NCBI GenBank assembly: GCA_015272515.1
Contig: JACYLN010000102.1
Span: 1-54,545, forward strand
Reading direction: 5' to 3'
Source: Leptolyngbyaceae cyanobacterium C42_A2020_001
GTDB taxonomy: Bacteria; Cyanobacteriota; Cyanobacteriia; Leptolyngbyales; Leptolyngbyaceae
Length of the DNA stretch: 54,545 nt
Shown here: positions 27,176-36,265 of the stretch, one piece after another
Numbering within the stretch: position 1 is the first letter of the stretch
Layout of the letters: each line of letters starts with the position of its first letter
Translations under genes and position numbers: made by a program
The notes under the pieces: model-generated
The model's database searches: none
The model's input: only the letters and a program-made list of their open reading frames with translations
What the model was told of the DNA's origin: nothing

Positions 27176-28471
27176 TTAATGGAGATTATTGATTCGGTCT
27201 GCCTCGCGCCAACCTGAAAGCAAGGCACCATGCACGGTGGCAGCGTACTTGCGAGAGGTGGCTTCTCCGGCAAAAAACAAGCGATCGCCCACAGGTTTTG
27301 CCAGAGCTTCAATATCTTTAGGAGACGCACCTTTGGCGATAAAGGAATAGGCTCCTTGAGCGAAGGGATCTGCCGTCCAGCGGGTCACTAGCGTTTTAAG
27401 CGGGTCAGGTACGGCGGCACCATAGACTCTTCTCAAGACCTGCATGGCGGCGGCAACGGTTTCTGAGTCCGTCCAGGTTTCAATGTTGCGCCCGTAGCTA
27501 CCAGCATTAAAACCTACCAGGATGGGCTGACCCGTGACTCGATGCAGATTGTAAAACTCTACCCACTCACCTCTGGTTTTGGGAATACATCCCAAAACTT
27601 CTGCCTCGTCTTCCCAAAATACCGATGGGAAGTGCAGGACTAACTTGTTGAGCGTGCCCATACCTAAGCGCTGAATGGCGGTTTGCTTACGAGTGGGTAA
27701 GGCTGGCGAGAATGCCACAGCGTTTGATTTGAGCACACCGAGGGGAAGGGTAATCACTGCATGAGCTGCCTGCAGCGTAGCGCGATCGCACTGCACTTCC
27801 ACCCCTGCATCGCTATAAGCGATCTGCTGAACAATCTGCTGCAGGCGAATATCTAATCCGGTTGCCAGGTGCTCAACCAACTGATCGTAACCCTGGGGAA
27901 ACAGGCTGTCGTCACCCTCAAATTGTTCGCCCTCATCCCAGTAGTAGCAAGAAAGTTCGCGGCAGTCGGCGGCATACTCGTGTTCAATTTCTGCGGCGAT
28001 CGCGTAATCCAGTTCTCGGCGTTGGCTGGGCGATAGCTTCCAGTGGCTCAACACAATCTCCAGCGCATCTTGCAGGGAAATATCATCCTCATCGCCATCT
28101 TCCATGTGTTCCCGGAGGGTATCCAGTTCTTCCAGCACGTCATCCAGGCAGTCTTCTAGCTCTTCCTGGATGTTGTCTGGTACCAGTTTGCCCTTTGTGT
28201 CGTACAGCCAGTGATTATCGTAGTTGGTCACTTGCATTTTCAGGTTGCACTGCTGCACCAGCTCCATCAATGGGTTGTCTTCGGTACCATGCAGCCAGGT
28301 TGCACCCAACTCCACTGGAATCTCCCAGGTGCGATTGGTAAAAACTCTGCCGCCGATGCGATCGCGAGCTTCCAGTACCACCACCTGCCACCCCGCTGCC
28401 TGGAGTTTACTGGCGGCTGCCAAGCCAGCAACGCCCGCACCAATTACCACAACATCTGTAGACTGCGACAT
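27176..28471 (-). CDS. FAD-dependent amine oxidase (polyamine/monoamine oxidase-like)
   Basis: This 431-residue flavoprotein has an N-terminal Rossmann motif (VVVIGAGVAGLAAASKL), the VLEARDRIGGR motif and the C-terminal FAD-binding segment LFFAGEATSRKYAATVHGA. It belongs to the flavin amine oxidase family, with closest resemblance to polyamine/lysine-specific oxidase-like enzymes. The acidic insert about residues 100-125 (EELEDCLDDVLEELD) may attract cationic amines. The substrate cannot be fixed from sequence. mtnA elsewhere in the window would salvage a polyamine by-product, but no functional link is shown. Confidence 0.92.
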   Translation of the reverse strand: MSQSTDVVVIGAGVAGLAAASKLQAAGWQVVVLEARDRIGGRVFTNRTWEIPVELGATWLHGTEDNPLMELVQQCNLKMQVTNYDNHWLYDTKGKLVPDNIQEELEDCLDDVLEELDTLREHMEDGDEDDISLQDALEIVLSHWKLSPSQRRELDYAIAAEIEHEYAADCRELSCYYWDEGEQFEGDDSLFPQGYDQLVEHLATGLDIRLQQIVQQIAYSDAGVEVQCDRATLQAAHAVITLPLGVLKSNAVAFSPALPTRKQTAIQRLGMGTLNKLVLHFPSVFWEDEAEVLGCIPKTRGEWVEFYNLHRVTGQPILVGFNAGSYGRNIETWTDSETVAAAMQVLRRVYGAAVPDPLKTLVTRWTADPFAQGAYSFIAKGASPKDIEALAKPVGDRLFFAGEATSRKYAATVHGALLSGWREADRINNLH

Positions 28472-28607
28472 AAAAAAGACTGCAATAAACCTTGCCTATA
28501 AAAGCTTACTGCTCTGCGTTTCCCGCAAAATCAACCTTTTTGTAAATATCGTTAAGGAATGAGAACTAATTCAATCTTTACCAGAGGTGGGCAGACGTGG
28601 TGATCGA

Positions 28608-29966
28608 TTAGCTTACTAACTGTTGAGCCAGTTGGTTAGTGTTTTCAATTAAGCGTGTTTGATCAATGGTGGTTAAGCGTCCTTCTGAAATCACGTTACG
28701 CCCATCGATGAAGCTGTAATCAACCGAGTGCGCCAAACACAGGACGATCGCCGCCACGGGATCATGCAAGGCTCCGGCGAATTGGGGGCGATCCAGGTTG
28801 ATCGCAATGAAATCCGCGGACATGCCGGGAGCCAGTATGCCAATGTCATCCCGTCCCAGCACCTTTGCGCCGCCAAGTGTTGCCACTTCTAGAATGTCTC
28901 GTGCGGTCATGGCAGACGCATCGCGATCGCGCACCCGTGCCAGCAGAAATGCCGTTCTCGCCTCTTGCAGCAAATTACCCGTGTCATTAGATGAGGAGCC
29001 ATCCACGCCCAAACTCACCGGAACTCCCGCATCCAGCATTTTACGAATCGGCGCGATGCCACTGGCAAGGCGGGTGTTACTGCCCGGACAGTGACTCACG
29101 CCCGTTCCCGTTTCACCAAATTTTTGAATCGTGGCATCATCCAGCATGACGCAGTGCGCGTGCCACACATCGCTGCCCAGCCAACCCACAGATTCGGCAT
29201 AGTCACCCGGAATCGTGCCAAACGTCTCCAGGCTGTAATCTACATCCGATTGATTTTCCGCCAGGTGGGTGTGCAGGCGAACCCCGGAATGCGATCGCGC
29301 CAACGCGGCTGATTCTCGCATCAAATCTGTTGTCACTGAAAACGGCGAGCAAGGAGCCAGCGTAATTCGTAGCATGGCATGACGCGACGGATCGTGATAC
29401 TGCTCGATCAACCGTTGAGAATCCTTCAAGATGTCGTCTTCCTTTTCCACCACTGAGTCGGGAGGCAACCCACCCTGGCTCTCACCTACACTCATGCTGC
29501 CCCGACTGGCATGGAACCGCAGCCCAATTTCTTGCATGGCGGCAATTTCATCATCCAACCTGCAACCGTTGGGATAGATGTAGAGATGATCGCTGGATGT
29601 GGTGCAACCAGACAGCATCAGTTCAGCCGCCGCCATTTGAGCACTGGTGTAAATGGCTTGAGGCGTGAGGTTTGCCCACACGGGGTAGAGGCTTTGCAAC
29701 CAGTGAAATAAACTACCGTTCTGAGCGCTGGGCAATACACGGGTTAGCACTTGATAAAAATGGTGATGAGTGTTTACTAACCCCGGTAGCACAATGAAGC
29801 GCCCCCGCAAATCCAAGACTTCATCCGCCGTTTGGGGCAAGTCTTGCGTGGTGCCAACCAGTTCGATCACGCGATCGCGCACAAACAACGCACCATCAGC
29901 AATTTCTCGCCGCTCTGCATTCATCGTCACTAACGTATGAATATTTTTTACCAGCAGTGTTGCCAT
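28608..29966 (-). CDS. amidohydrolase, probable 8-oxoguanine deaminase
   Basis: The product has about 452 residues. It is a metal-dependent amidohydrolase of the AtzA/TrzN/SsnA cytosine-deaminase-like group. The N-terminal HxH metal site is in NTHHHFYQ. The later metal and catalytic residues lie in THLAENQSD, WHAHCVMLD and SLGVDGSSSNDTGN. The group includes 8-oxoguanine deaminase, hydroxydechloroatrazine ethylaminohydrolase and guanine deaminase-like enzymes. I favour 8-oxoguanine deaminase because its product, urate, is the substrate of the divergent gene at 30256. An in-frame ATG at 29981 is an alternative start; neither start has a good ribosome site. Confidence 0.85.
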   Translation of the reverse strand: MATLLVKNIHTLVTMNAERREIADGALFVRDRVIELVGTTQDLPQTADEVLDLRGRFIVLPGLVNTHHHFYQVLTRVLPSAQNGSLFHWLQSLYPVWANLTPQAIYTSAQMAAAELMLSGCTTSSDHLYIYPNGCRLDDEIAAMQEIGLRFHASRGSMSVGESQGGLPPDSVVEKEDDILKDSQRLIEQYHDPSRHAMLRITLAPCSPFSVTTDLMRESAALARSHSGVRLHTHLAENQSDVDYSLETFGTIPGDYAESVGWLGSDVWHAHCVMLDDATIQKFGETGTGVSHCPGSNTRLASGIAPIRKMLDAGVPVSLGVDGSSSNDTGNLLQEARTAFLLARVRDRDASAMTARDILEVATLGGAKVLGRDDIGILAPGMSADFIAINLDRPQFAGALHDPVAAIVLCLAHSVDYSFIDGRNVISEGRLTTIDQTRLIENTNQLAQQLVS

Positions 29967-30091
29967 AGATCGTGAAAACATCAGGAAACTTGATCGTACT
30001 GCATCCGTGGTTGAGCAGTTGGCACGAAGAGAACACTTTTACCAGCCAGGCAGGAGGCTTAATTTTGGGCACTGCTGGTTCTTTGAGAAAT

Positions 30092-30106
30092 TGTATACAG
30101 TATACA
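30092..30106. promoter_or_regulatory. perfect palindrome, operator candidate of the purine-oxidation cluster
   Basis: TGTATAC-A-GTATACA is a perfect 15-bp palindrome (7-bp arms) in the divergent intergenic region between the deaminase and urate hydroxylase genes. The shape resembles GntR-family operators (TNGTNNNACNA-like). The inner GTA-TAC spacing is 7, not 8, so it is not a canonical NtcA box. No regulator gene is adjacent. Confidence 0.6.
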
Positions 30107-30255
30107 GCCAGAGGCGGTATGCTAAATCAGGATGGGAGATCAAAAATGCTGCTCCAATTCCGTTGTGAAAATGACGGCGCGATCGCCCCTACGATGGTTA
30201 CAATGCATTTTCTGATGATGCACATTCTGAGCAGCAAGCGGAGGACACAACCAGC

Positions 30256-31416
30256 ATGGACAGCCTAAAAGTCATTGTTGTGGGCGCAGGAATGGGCGGC
30301 TTGACGGCTGGAATTGCGCTAAAACAAGCAGGCTATGAGGTAGAAATTTATGATCGGGTGGCGGAATTGCGTCCGGCGGGTGCTGGAATTTCGCTCTGGT
30401 CAAATGGCGTGAAGATCCTGAACCGCTTGGGATTGGGCAAGCAGATCGCGGCGATCGGAGGGCAAATGAACCGCATGGAGTATCGTACGACTACAGGCGA
30501 ACTCCTCAACAATATTGATCTGCTGCCGCTAGCCCATGATGTGGGGCAACGCCCCTACCCTGTCGCCCGAACCGATCTACAGCACATGTTGCTCAAAGCC
30601 TTTCCCGATGAGGTAAAGCTAGGCTACTGCTGTGTAGCTGTGGAACAGGACGACGAACAAGTGACAGCAATTTTTGACAATGGGCATCGGGCAACGGGAG
30701 ATCTCCTGGTTGCGGCCGATGGTATACGCTCAGTCTGCCGCAAGTATGTACTGGATGAAGATGTTGCCCCTCAATACGGCGGCTATGTGAACTGGAACGG
30801 CTTGGTTCCAGTCAGCGAAGATCTGGCTCCTAAAGACACCTGGGCAATTTATGTGGGTGAACATAAGCGAGTGTCGATGATGCCTGTGGCGGGCGATCGC
30901 TTCTACTTTTTCTTTGATATGCCCATGTCCCCAGAAGAGGCATCGCAACCAGGTGACATTCGGGAAGATTTGACGAAATTCTTCGCGGGTTGGGCAGAGC
31001 CAGTGCAAGCGTTGATCCAACGCCTCGACCCTGAGAAAACCAATCGGGTGCTGATTCACGACTTGGGACCGCTAGATCGCATGGTGCGGGGGCGGGTTGC
31101 GTTGCTAGGGGATGCGGCTCATGCCACCTGTCCCGATTTGGGGCAGGGCGGATGTCAGGCAGTGGAAGATGCACTCGTGTTGACCAACTATCTGATGAGC
31201 ACCAATATCAGCGTGGCAGATGCTTTAAAGCGATACGAGGCAGAGCGGGTGGAACGGACGGGAGCTGTGGTGCAAAAAGCGCGTAAACGGGCGGAGCAAA
31301 TTCACGGTAAAGATCCTGTTGTGACGCAACAGTGGTACGAACAACTGAGTCAGGAAAAACCGTCGGATGTGAGAAATGCGATCGCCAAAGTGATCTTGGG
31401 CGGTCCCTTGCGCTAG
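30256..31416 (+). CDS. hpxO: FAD-dependent urate hydroxylase
   Basis: This 386-residue group A flavin monooxygenase has VVGAGMGGLTAG (8-19), the DG motif ADGIRSVCRKY and GDAAHATCPDLGQGGCQAVEDA. The stretch KRVSMMPVAGDRFYFFFD and the C-terminal KARKRAEQIHGKD closely resemble Klebsiella HpxO as I remember it. HpxO oxidises urate to 5-hydroxyisourate using NADH and O2. GGAGG lies 13 bases before the ATG. The gene is followed after 11 bp by 5-hydroxyisourate hydrolase, the next step, which strongly supports the assignment. Confidence 0.93.
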   Translation: MDSLKVIVVGAGMGGLTAGIALKQAGYEVEIYDRVAELRPAGAGISLWSNGVKILNRLGLGKQIAAIGGQMNRMEYRTTTGELLNNIDLLPLAHDVGQRPYPVARTDLQHMLLKAFPDEVKLGYCCVAVEQDDEQVTAIFDNGHRATGDLLVAADGIRSVCRKYVLDEDVAPQYGGYVNWNGLVPVSEDLAPKDTWAIYVGEHKRVSMMPVAGDRFYFFFDMPMSPEEASQPGDIREDLTKFFAGWAEPVQALIQRLDPEKTNRVLIHDLGPLDRMVRGRVALLGDAAHATCPDLGQGGCQAVEDALVLTNYLMSTNISVADALKRYEAERVERTGAVVQKARKRAEQIHGKDPVVTQQWYEQLSQEKPSDVRNAIAKVILGGPLR

Positions 31417-31427
31417 GAGTTGCAAAA

Positions 31428-31790
31428 ATGGCAGGCAAATTAACCACTCATGTGCTGGATACCGCTCATGGCAAGCCAGCAGCAAATATGACCATTGAGC
31501 TTTGGGCAGTGGATGGGCGATCGCAGGAAAAAACCCTGTTGAAAACCACAAAGACCAATACTGATGGACGGACTGAGACCCCGTTATTAGTTGATGACGA
31601 ACTACAATTAGGCATCTATGAACTGGTGTTTGCCGTTGGCGAATACTTTACAAATTTTCCAATTAGCACTTCAAATCCACCCTTTTTGAATCGAGTTCCA
31701 ATTCAATTTGGCATTGCTGATGCTTCCGCTCACTATCATGTACCGTTATTAACTTCGCCCTGGGCTTACAGTACCTATCGAGGCAGCTAA
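31428..31790 (+). CDS. uraH: 5-hydroxyisourate hydrolase (transthyretin-like)
   Basis: This 120-residue protein has the family N-terminus THVLDTAHGKPA, the central ELVFAVGEYF and the invariant C-terminal YRGS tetrapeptide. It opens 5-hydroxyisourate to OHCU. The frame is open further upstream inside hpxO, but TAGGAG sits directly before the ATG at 31428 and the family starts there. OHCU decarboxylase and allantoinase genes are not in the window, so the rest of ureide breakdown must lie elsewhere or be missing. Confidence 0.96.
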   Translation: MAGKLTTHVLDTAHGKPAANMTIELWAVDGRSQEKTLLKTTKTNTDGRTETPLLVDDELQLGIYELVFAVGEYFTNFPISTSNPPFLNRVPIQFGIADASAHYHVPLLTSPWAYSTYRGS

Positions 31791-31853
31791 AACTTACCAA
31801 AATGATCTAGATAGATTCACTAACGGTAATCAAACTGAAGATAAATAAATTCA

Positions 31854-31879
31854 TTAGGGTGAGCAATCACTCACCCTAA
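31854..31879. terminator. bidirectional hairpin between uraH and dxs
   Basis: TTAGGGTGAG (31854-31863) and CTCACCCTAA (31870-31879) form a perfect 10-bp stem with a 6-base loop between two convergent genes. T-tracts on both sides are weak. The position suggests termination in both directions. Confidence 0.7.
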
Positions 31880-31886
31880 CACGCCT

Positions 31887-33797
31887 TTAGATGCTGACGG
31901 TTACTTCCTGTGTACTAAAGAATTTACTCAGGATGCGCTCTGCCATCTGGGCGGGAGTCAGTCCCAATGACGCTTTCGATTGATCGGGGCTGGCGTGATC
32001 TACCAAAATGTCAGGAACACCAATACGGGTGAGTGGAACACGAATATCGACATCTAGCAAGGCTTCGGCAACGGCAGAACCAAATCCACCAGGGAGGCAA
32101 CCTTCTTCCAGGGTTACGACGCGACCAATTTTCTCAGCCAGAGGCAAAATTAACTCTGTATCCAGGGGTTTGGCGAAGCGGGCATTCACTACCGTTGCTT
32201 CAATGCCATGTTCGTGCAGAATTTCAGCAGTTTGCATGGAGGGATACACCATTGAGCCATAGGCAACCAGCAACACATCGTCGCCTGTGCGAAGGATCTC
32301 ACCTTTGCCAATTTCCAGCGGTTCCCAGCCTTCTTCCATGAGGGGAACGCCATAGCCATTACCGCGCGGGTATCGGAGTGCGATCGCCCCTTCGGTATAC
32401 TCAATTCCTGTGACGATCATGCGTTGCAGTTCAGCTTCATCTTTCGGAGCCATTAGTACCATATTGGGAATACAACGCAAGTAGGCGATGTCGTACATTC
32501 CCTGGTGGGTGGGGCCATCAGCCCCAACAATCCCAGCGCGATCAAGACAGAAGAAAACAGGCAGTTTTTGAATGCAAACGTCGTGAATAATCTGATCAAA
32601 GGCGCGTTGCAGGAAAGTGGAGTAGATCGTAGCAACCGGGCGCATCCCTTCGCAAGCCAAGCCAGCAGCAAGGGTCACCGCGTGTTGTTCGGCAATGCCT
32701 ACGTCGATATATTGATCAGGCAAACGTTTTTGCAAAATATCGAGTCCGGTTCCAGTTGCCATCGCGGCTGTAATTCCGATGACTCTGGGGTCGTTTTCGG
32801 CGATTTTAGTCAGGGTTTCGCCAAACACTTTAGAGTAACCAGGGGGTTTGGGTTTATTGGAGGGAATGGCTTTTCCAGTTGCCAGATTAAACGGATTTTG
32901 GGCATGATAGCCAACTTGATCTTGCTCAGCAACTTCGTAGCCTTTACCTTTCACGGTTGCCACATGCACTAGAACAGGTCCTGGAGTTTTGTGCGCCTGC
33001 TGAAAGGTTGCAATCAGTTCTTCCAGGTTATGCCCATCAATGGGACCCATGTAGGTAAAGCCGAGTTCTTCAAACACAGCTCCTACTTTAGGCACTGCGA
33101 GCCGCTTCATTCCTTCTTTGAGGCGATTCAGATCAGGAGAGATAGATTCACCTACAAAAGGAAGATGTTTGAGCTGTTCTTCCAGGTTATCGCTGAGGAA
33201 CTGAACGGGTGGGCTAAGGCGCAGTTTGTTGAGATAGCGAGGAATCGCGCCAACGTTAGGCGAAATAGACATCTCGTTATCGTTGAGCACAACGAGCAGA
33301 TTTGTTTTTGGCAGGTGCCCAGCGTGGTTAATCGCTTCCAACGCCATGCCACCTGTGAGCGCGCCATCCCCAATTACAGCAGCCACTTTGAACTTTTCAC
33401 CTTTATGATCGCGGGCAAGTGCCATCCCCAGAGCGGCGGAAATACTGGTGGAAGCGTGCCCTGCTCCAAAGTGATCAAATTTACTTTCGCAGCGTTTGAG
33501 GTAGCCAGCAATGCCATCTTTTTGGCGCAAGGTGTGGAAGCGAGAATAGCGCCCAGTTAGCATTTTGTGAGGGTATGCCTGATGTCCTACATCCCAGATC
33601 ACTTTGTCCTGGTCTAGATCGAGGGTGTAATACAATGCGATCGTCAGTTCGACAACACCCAAACCTGGTCCCAAATGTCCTCCGGTTGCAGCTACCGTTT
33701 CCAGATGCTTTTCTCGAATCTGGCGGGCAATCTGCTGAAGCTGATAGGTGGACAAGCCGTGTAACTGGTTAGGGTGTGTTAGCTCACTCAAATGCAT
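31887..33797 (-). CDS. dxs: 1-deoxy-D-xylulose-5-phosphate synthase
   Basis: This 636-residue thiamine-diphosphate enzyme catalyses the first step of the MEP isoprenoid pathway, condensing pyruvate and glyceraldehyde-3-phosphate. The TPP motif [18 protein letters not shown] ends with NDN. The transketolase-like pyrimidine domain (about 315-480) has [15 protein letters not shown], and the C-terminal domain holds [14 protein letters not shown]. The length is typical. An inverted repeat 33 bp upstream may lie in the leader. Confidence 0.98.
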   Translation of the reverse strand: MHLSELTHPNQLHGLSTYQLQQIARQIREKHLETVAATGGHLGPGLGVVELTIALYYTLDLDQDKVIWDVGHQAYPHKMLTGRYSRFHTLRQKDGIAGYLKRCESKFDHFGAGHASTSISAALGMALARDHKGEKFKVAAVIGDGALTGGMALEAINHAGHLPKTNLLVVLNDNEMSISPNVGAIPRYLNKLRLSPPVQFLSDNLEEQLKHLPFVGESISPDLNRLKEGMKRLAVPKVGAVFEELGFTYMGPIDGHNLEELIATFQQAHKTPGPVLVHVATVKGKGYEVAEQDQVGYHAQNPFNLATGKAIPSNKPKPPGYSKVFGETLTKIAENDPRVIGITAAMATGTGLDILQKRLPDQYIDVGIAEQHAVTLAAGLACEGMRPVATIYSTFLQRAFDQIIHDVCIQKLPVFFCLDRAGIVGADGPTHQGMYDIAYLRCIPNMVLMAPKDEAELQRMIVTGIEYTEGAIALRYPRGNGYGVPLMEEGWEPLEIGKGEILRTGDDVLLVAYGSMVYPSMQTAEILHEHGIEATVVNARFAKPLDTELILPLAEKIGRVVTLEEGCLPGGFGSAVAEALLDVDIRVPLTRIGVPDILVDHASPDQSKASLGLTPAQMAERILSKFFSTQEVTVSI

Positions 33798-33829
33798 ACC
33801 CGGAATCCTCGGTGTATCAGTGAATTCAT

Positions 33830-33847
33830 CTACTCTTAACAGAGTAG
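33830..33847. promoter_or_regulatory. inverted repeat upstream of dxs
   Basis: CTACTCT (33830-33836), TAAC loop, AGAGTAG (33841-33847): a perfect 7-bp hairpin or operator, 33 bp before the dxs start codon. It may lie in the 5' leader. Confidence 0.4.
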
Positions 33848-33964
33848 TAGATTAATGGCTGTGAATTGGGGTAACAGTTGAGGTTTTTTGGTATCAGTTG
33901 TGCAGCAAAAATTTGTTTTTCTTCATAGGGCAGGTTAGGAGTGTATCGCTATCGCGCCTCAGTC

Positions 33965-33999
33965 TGCTCCAGGTTGGGGCAGTGCTCCAGGTTGGGCAA
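33965..33999. repeat. short tandem duplication (about 18 bp x 2)
   Basis: TGCTCCAGGTTGGG occurs twice head to tail, with 4-base differences at the junction. It lies in the 332-bp gap between dxs and the Cys-repeat gene. That gap otherwise shows only the dxs leader hairpin. Confidence 0.55.
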
Positions 34000-34129
34000 A
34001 TGTGCGAAAATGGACGAGTCTTTTGTTAGATGCCGTCTACAATGTGCGGATGGCACTGACACAGCGATACCCACTAACCCCGGTGGTCGCCAACAGAAAT
34101 TAACCTGGATTTTTTGCGGTGTTAGGACT

Positions 34130-34825
34130 ATGAACGGATTGAAGTCTCACGTAAAACATTCTATGAATGCAAATCAGCGCTCTCATCGGTTTATGTACTT
34201 TTCAGCAGGCATGATTGCCCTGAGTGGATTGGTTGCCGCCGCTTTTCCGGGAACACCTGCGATCGCAGCGAAGGATTCTCGCGATGACTTCAGACGGTGT
34301 GCAGCGAACCTGGCAAGACTGGAATTGCCTCAAGAAGAAGTAGTTTCTGCATGTTCTAGAGCCTTTAACCCACAAGGACTTTGGAACTGTGTGACGGATG
34401 TTACCAGAGACGGATATGCTGCCACAGATGCGTTGAATGCCTGCCGTCAGGTTCGCCAACCAGAAGAAATGGCATCCTGTGTCTCTTCAATCCGCAGAAC
34501 CCTGAAAGATGCGGCTGTGCCTGAGGTCTTGGATAGCTGTCGTCGTAGCCTGTTACCTGTCCGCTACTCGGATTGTGTGGTTGGAGTAAGCCGAGGTGAG
34601 TCTGGTGTGGCAACGAATGCATTGCAGTCGTGCAACGATGAACTCTACTTCCCGCGCGAAGTTGATCCTACTTTCATTCCGTACACTGCCGAGCAACCCT
34701 CCCTGATCACGCCGGATACACTCACTCCTTCGGCTCCTGTTGCGCCTGCTCCAGAACCAGTTGTACCTGCCCCTGTGCCCAGCCCTACGCCTGCGCCTGC
34801 GGCACCTGTTCGAGGCTTGTATTGA
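34130..34825 (+). CDS. secreted protein with four regular cysteine repeats and a Pro-rich tail
   Basis: This 231-residue protein has a signal peptide or N-anchor (hydrophobic 22-47, ending PAIAA). Residues 50-170 hold eight Cys at 57, 75, 87, 105, 117, 137, 149 and 168. They form four units of about 30 residues with alternating spacings of roughly 18-20 and 12. A Pro/Ala/Val-rich tail (about 190-231) looks like a cell-wall-spanning or linker segment. The frame is open upstream, but I chose the ATG at 34130, with TTAGGA before it, because the signal sequence follows. No family I can name; likely periplasmic with disulfide-stabilised helical hairpins. Confidence 0.75.
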   Translation: MNGLKSHVKHSMNANQRSHRFMYFSAGMIALSGLVAAAFPGTPAIAAKDSRDDFRRCAANLARLELPQEEVVSACSRAFNPQGLWNCVTDVTRDGYAATDALNACRQVRQPEEMASCVSSIRRTLKDAAVPEVLDSCRRSLLPVRYSDCVVGVSRGESGVATNALQSCNDELYFPREVDPTFIPYTAEQPSLITPDTLTPSAPVAPAPEPVVPAPVPSPTPAPAAPVRGLY

Positions 34826-34843
34826 TTTTTGTTGTCTCGTTTT

Positions 34844-36190
34844 CTAGGTTTCGTTCATATTCTTGTAGGTGGCAACGGCAGATGGCGAAATCCGGTTCAA
34901 GTAGCGGAAAATCCAGTATTTGAAAATCGTATCGAGAATCACTGGAAAGGTTGCAATGAACAGGAAAATGAAATTGCGATTTGCAGGTAGTCCAATGTGC
35001 CTTGCAATTCCTTCAAGCAAAACTTCCCACCCGTGAGGCGAGTGGAAGCCGACAAACATGTCTGTAAACAGGATGATAATGAATGCTTTGGCACTGTCGC
35101 TTAAGCCGTAAACTGTTTCATCAATAAACGACTTCAAGATTTCCAGTCCTTCTCGATTGGTCACCAAAACAACGACAAAAGCAACAAGCGATAGCAGGTC
35201 AGAGAAGATGTTCTTGATAGCATTGGCACTCATACCTGAATAGCTTTGGGCGATTTCCTGTGCCTTTTCTTGTAACAGTGCTTCTTCATCTTTTACGTCC
35301 TGCTCGATCGCAGGTGCAAAGGTGCCCACCATTTTTCTAAACTCTAATCGTTCCTTAAATGCATTAAATTCTTTTAAGGCTTCTTCTTCCAGTTCATAGT
35401 TTAGAAAAACGGCAGATTGTGAAGGTTTCCAGATCCGATCAACAATCGGACCAACCACAAATGATTTTGATAATTGTTGAACTAGTAGAGGAACAATAAT
35501 TAGCAGCAGAATCAATCGAATTGAGATCAGGGTTTTAACTTTAGAAGTGCGGAATGTTTGAATAACTTGTTCTTCTGCTTTGGGGTCTAAGTCTCGTTTA
35601 ATTCGATTTAGTGTCCCTAGAATGGATCGAGGTAGCACACCCGTTTTATCTAAGATACTATTATCATCTCCGCTAAATTTTATATTGCTGCCTGTAGTGT
35701 CTATAAAGCCGTTGTTGTCTACATTCAAAGCGGCGCAGCTGGGCATATTGACTTCTCTGGTTGAAGCAACGGGAACGATCGCTTTTGATTGTTGAGCTTG
35801 CGGTTTATACCGTGCAATGATTTCATCAATAAAGCGTAATTTCTCAAGCGTTGCCGCTGCCCGATCGCGATCGCTAGCAGAAGAAACCGGACGATTGTAA
35901 AGCGTGGAATTGGTTGAATCCACAATGTATCGGCTAGCTCTAAACTCTTTTAAGCGTACATCTGCAAACTGTAGATATTTTCTTAGCTCCGTTTGAAAAT
36001 AGGCGAAGACGCGATCGCTATGAATATTTGAGCGATTGGATATTTTGTCGCCATTAAAGTGCTGGTCCTCAATCGCTTTGATCATTAACGCGGCATCATA
36101 GGCTTGATCCAGTGCTCTATCCGGTGTTTGAATCAGCCACCGATTGGCGGTTCTCAGCGAGCGACCAATAGACGTTAAAAAAGATGTCAT
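34844..36190 (-). CDS. pxcA: proton extrusion protein PxcA (CemA/CotA family)
   Basis: This 448-residue protein starts with the cyanobacterial PxcA N-terminal region (TPDRALDQAYDAALMIKAIE). It ends with the CemA domain, which has about four hydrophobic segments (around 220-240, 325-345, 365-385, 412-432). PxcA supports light-induced Na+-dependent proton extrusion and helps inorganic carbon and nitrate uptake. The acidic/charged stretch about 275-315 (FKERLEFRKMVGTF, then EQDVKDEEALLQEKAQE) precedes the transmembrane core. It is divergent from the helicase-like gene, which starts about 75 bp away. Confidence 0.94.
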   Translation of the reverse strand: MTSFLTSIGRSLRTANRWLIQTPDRALDQAYDAALMIKAIEDQHFNGDKISNRSNIHSDRVFAYFQTELRKYLQFADVRLKEFRASRYIVDSTNSTLYNRPVSSASDRDRAAATLEKLRFIDEIIARYKPQAQQSKAIVPVASTREVNMPSCAALNVDNNGFIDTTGSNIKFSGDDNSILDKTGVLPRSILGTLNRIKRDLDPKAEEQVIQTFRTSKVKTLISIRLILLLIIVPLLVQQLSKSFVVGPIVDRIWKPSQSAVFLNYELEEEALKEFNAFKERLEFRKMVGTFAPAIEQDVKDEEALLQEKAQEIAQSYSGMSANAIKNIFSDLLSLVAFVVVLVTNREGLEILKSFIDETVYGLSDSAKAFIIILFTDMFVGFHSPHGWEVLLEGIARHIGLPANRNFIFLFIATFPVILDTIFKYWIFRYLNRISPSAVATYKNMNET

Positions 36191-36265
36191 GTTATGCAGT
36201 TGAGGTAATTCAACAGTGATTGAAGTGCACCCTTGACCAACTGTAGTCGCTCAATCTTTAGAAGA

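Noticed and set aside
30092-30106. NtcA site in the purine cluster promoter
   Set aside because: GTA and TAC are 7 bases apart, not 8; the symmetry fits a GntR-like operator better.
31887-33797. Several plus-strand open frames (155-189 codons) opposite dxs
   Set aside because: dxs is unambiguous over its full length; the antisense frames have no independent evidence.
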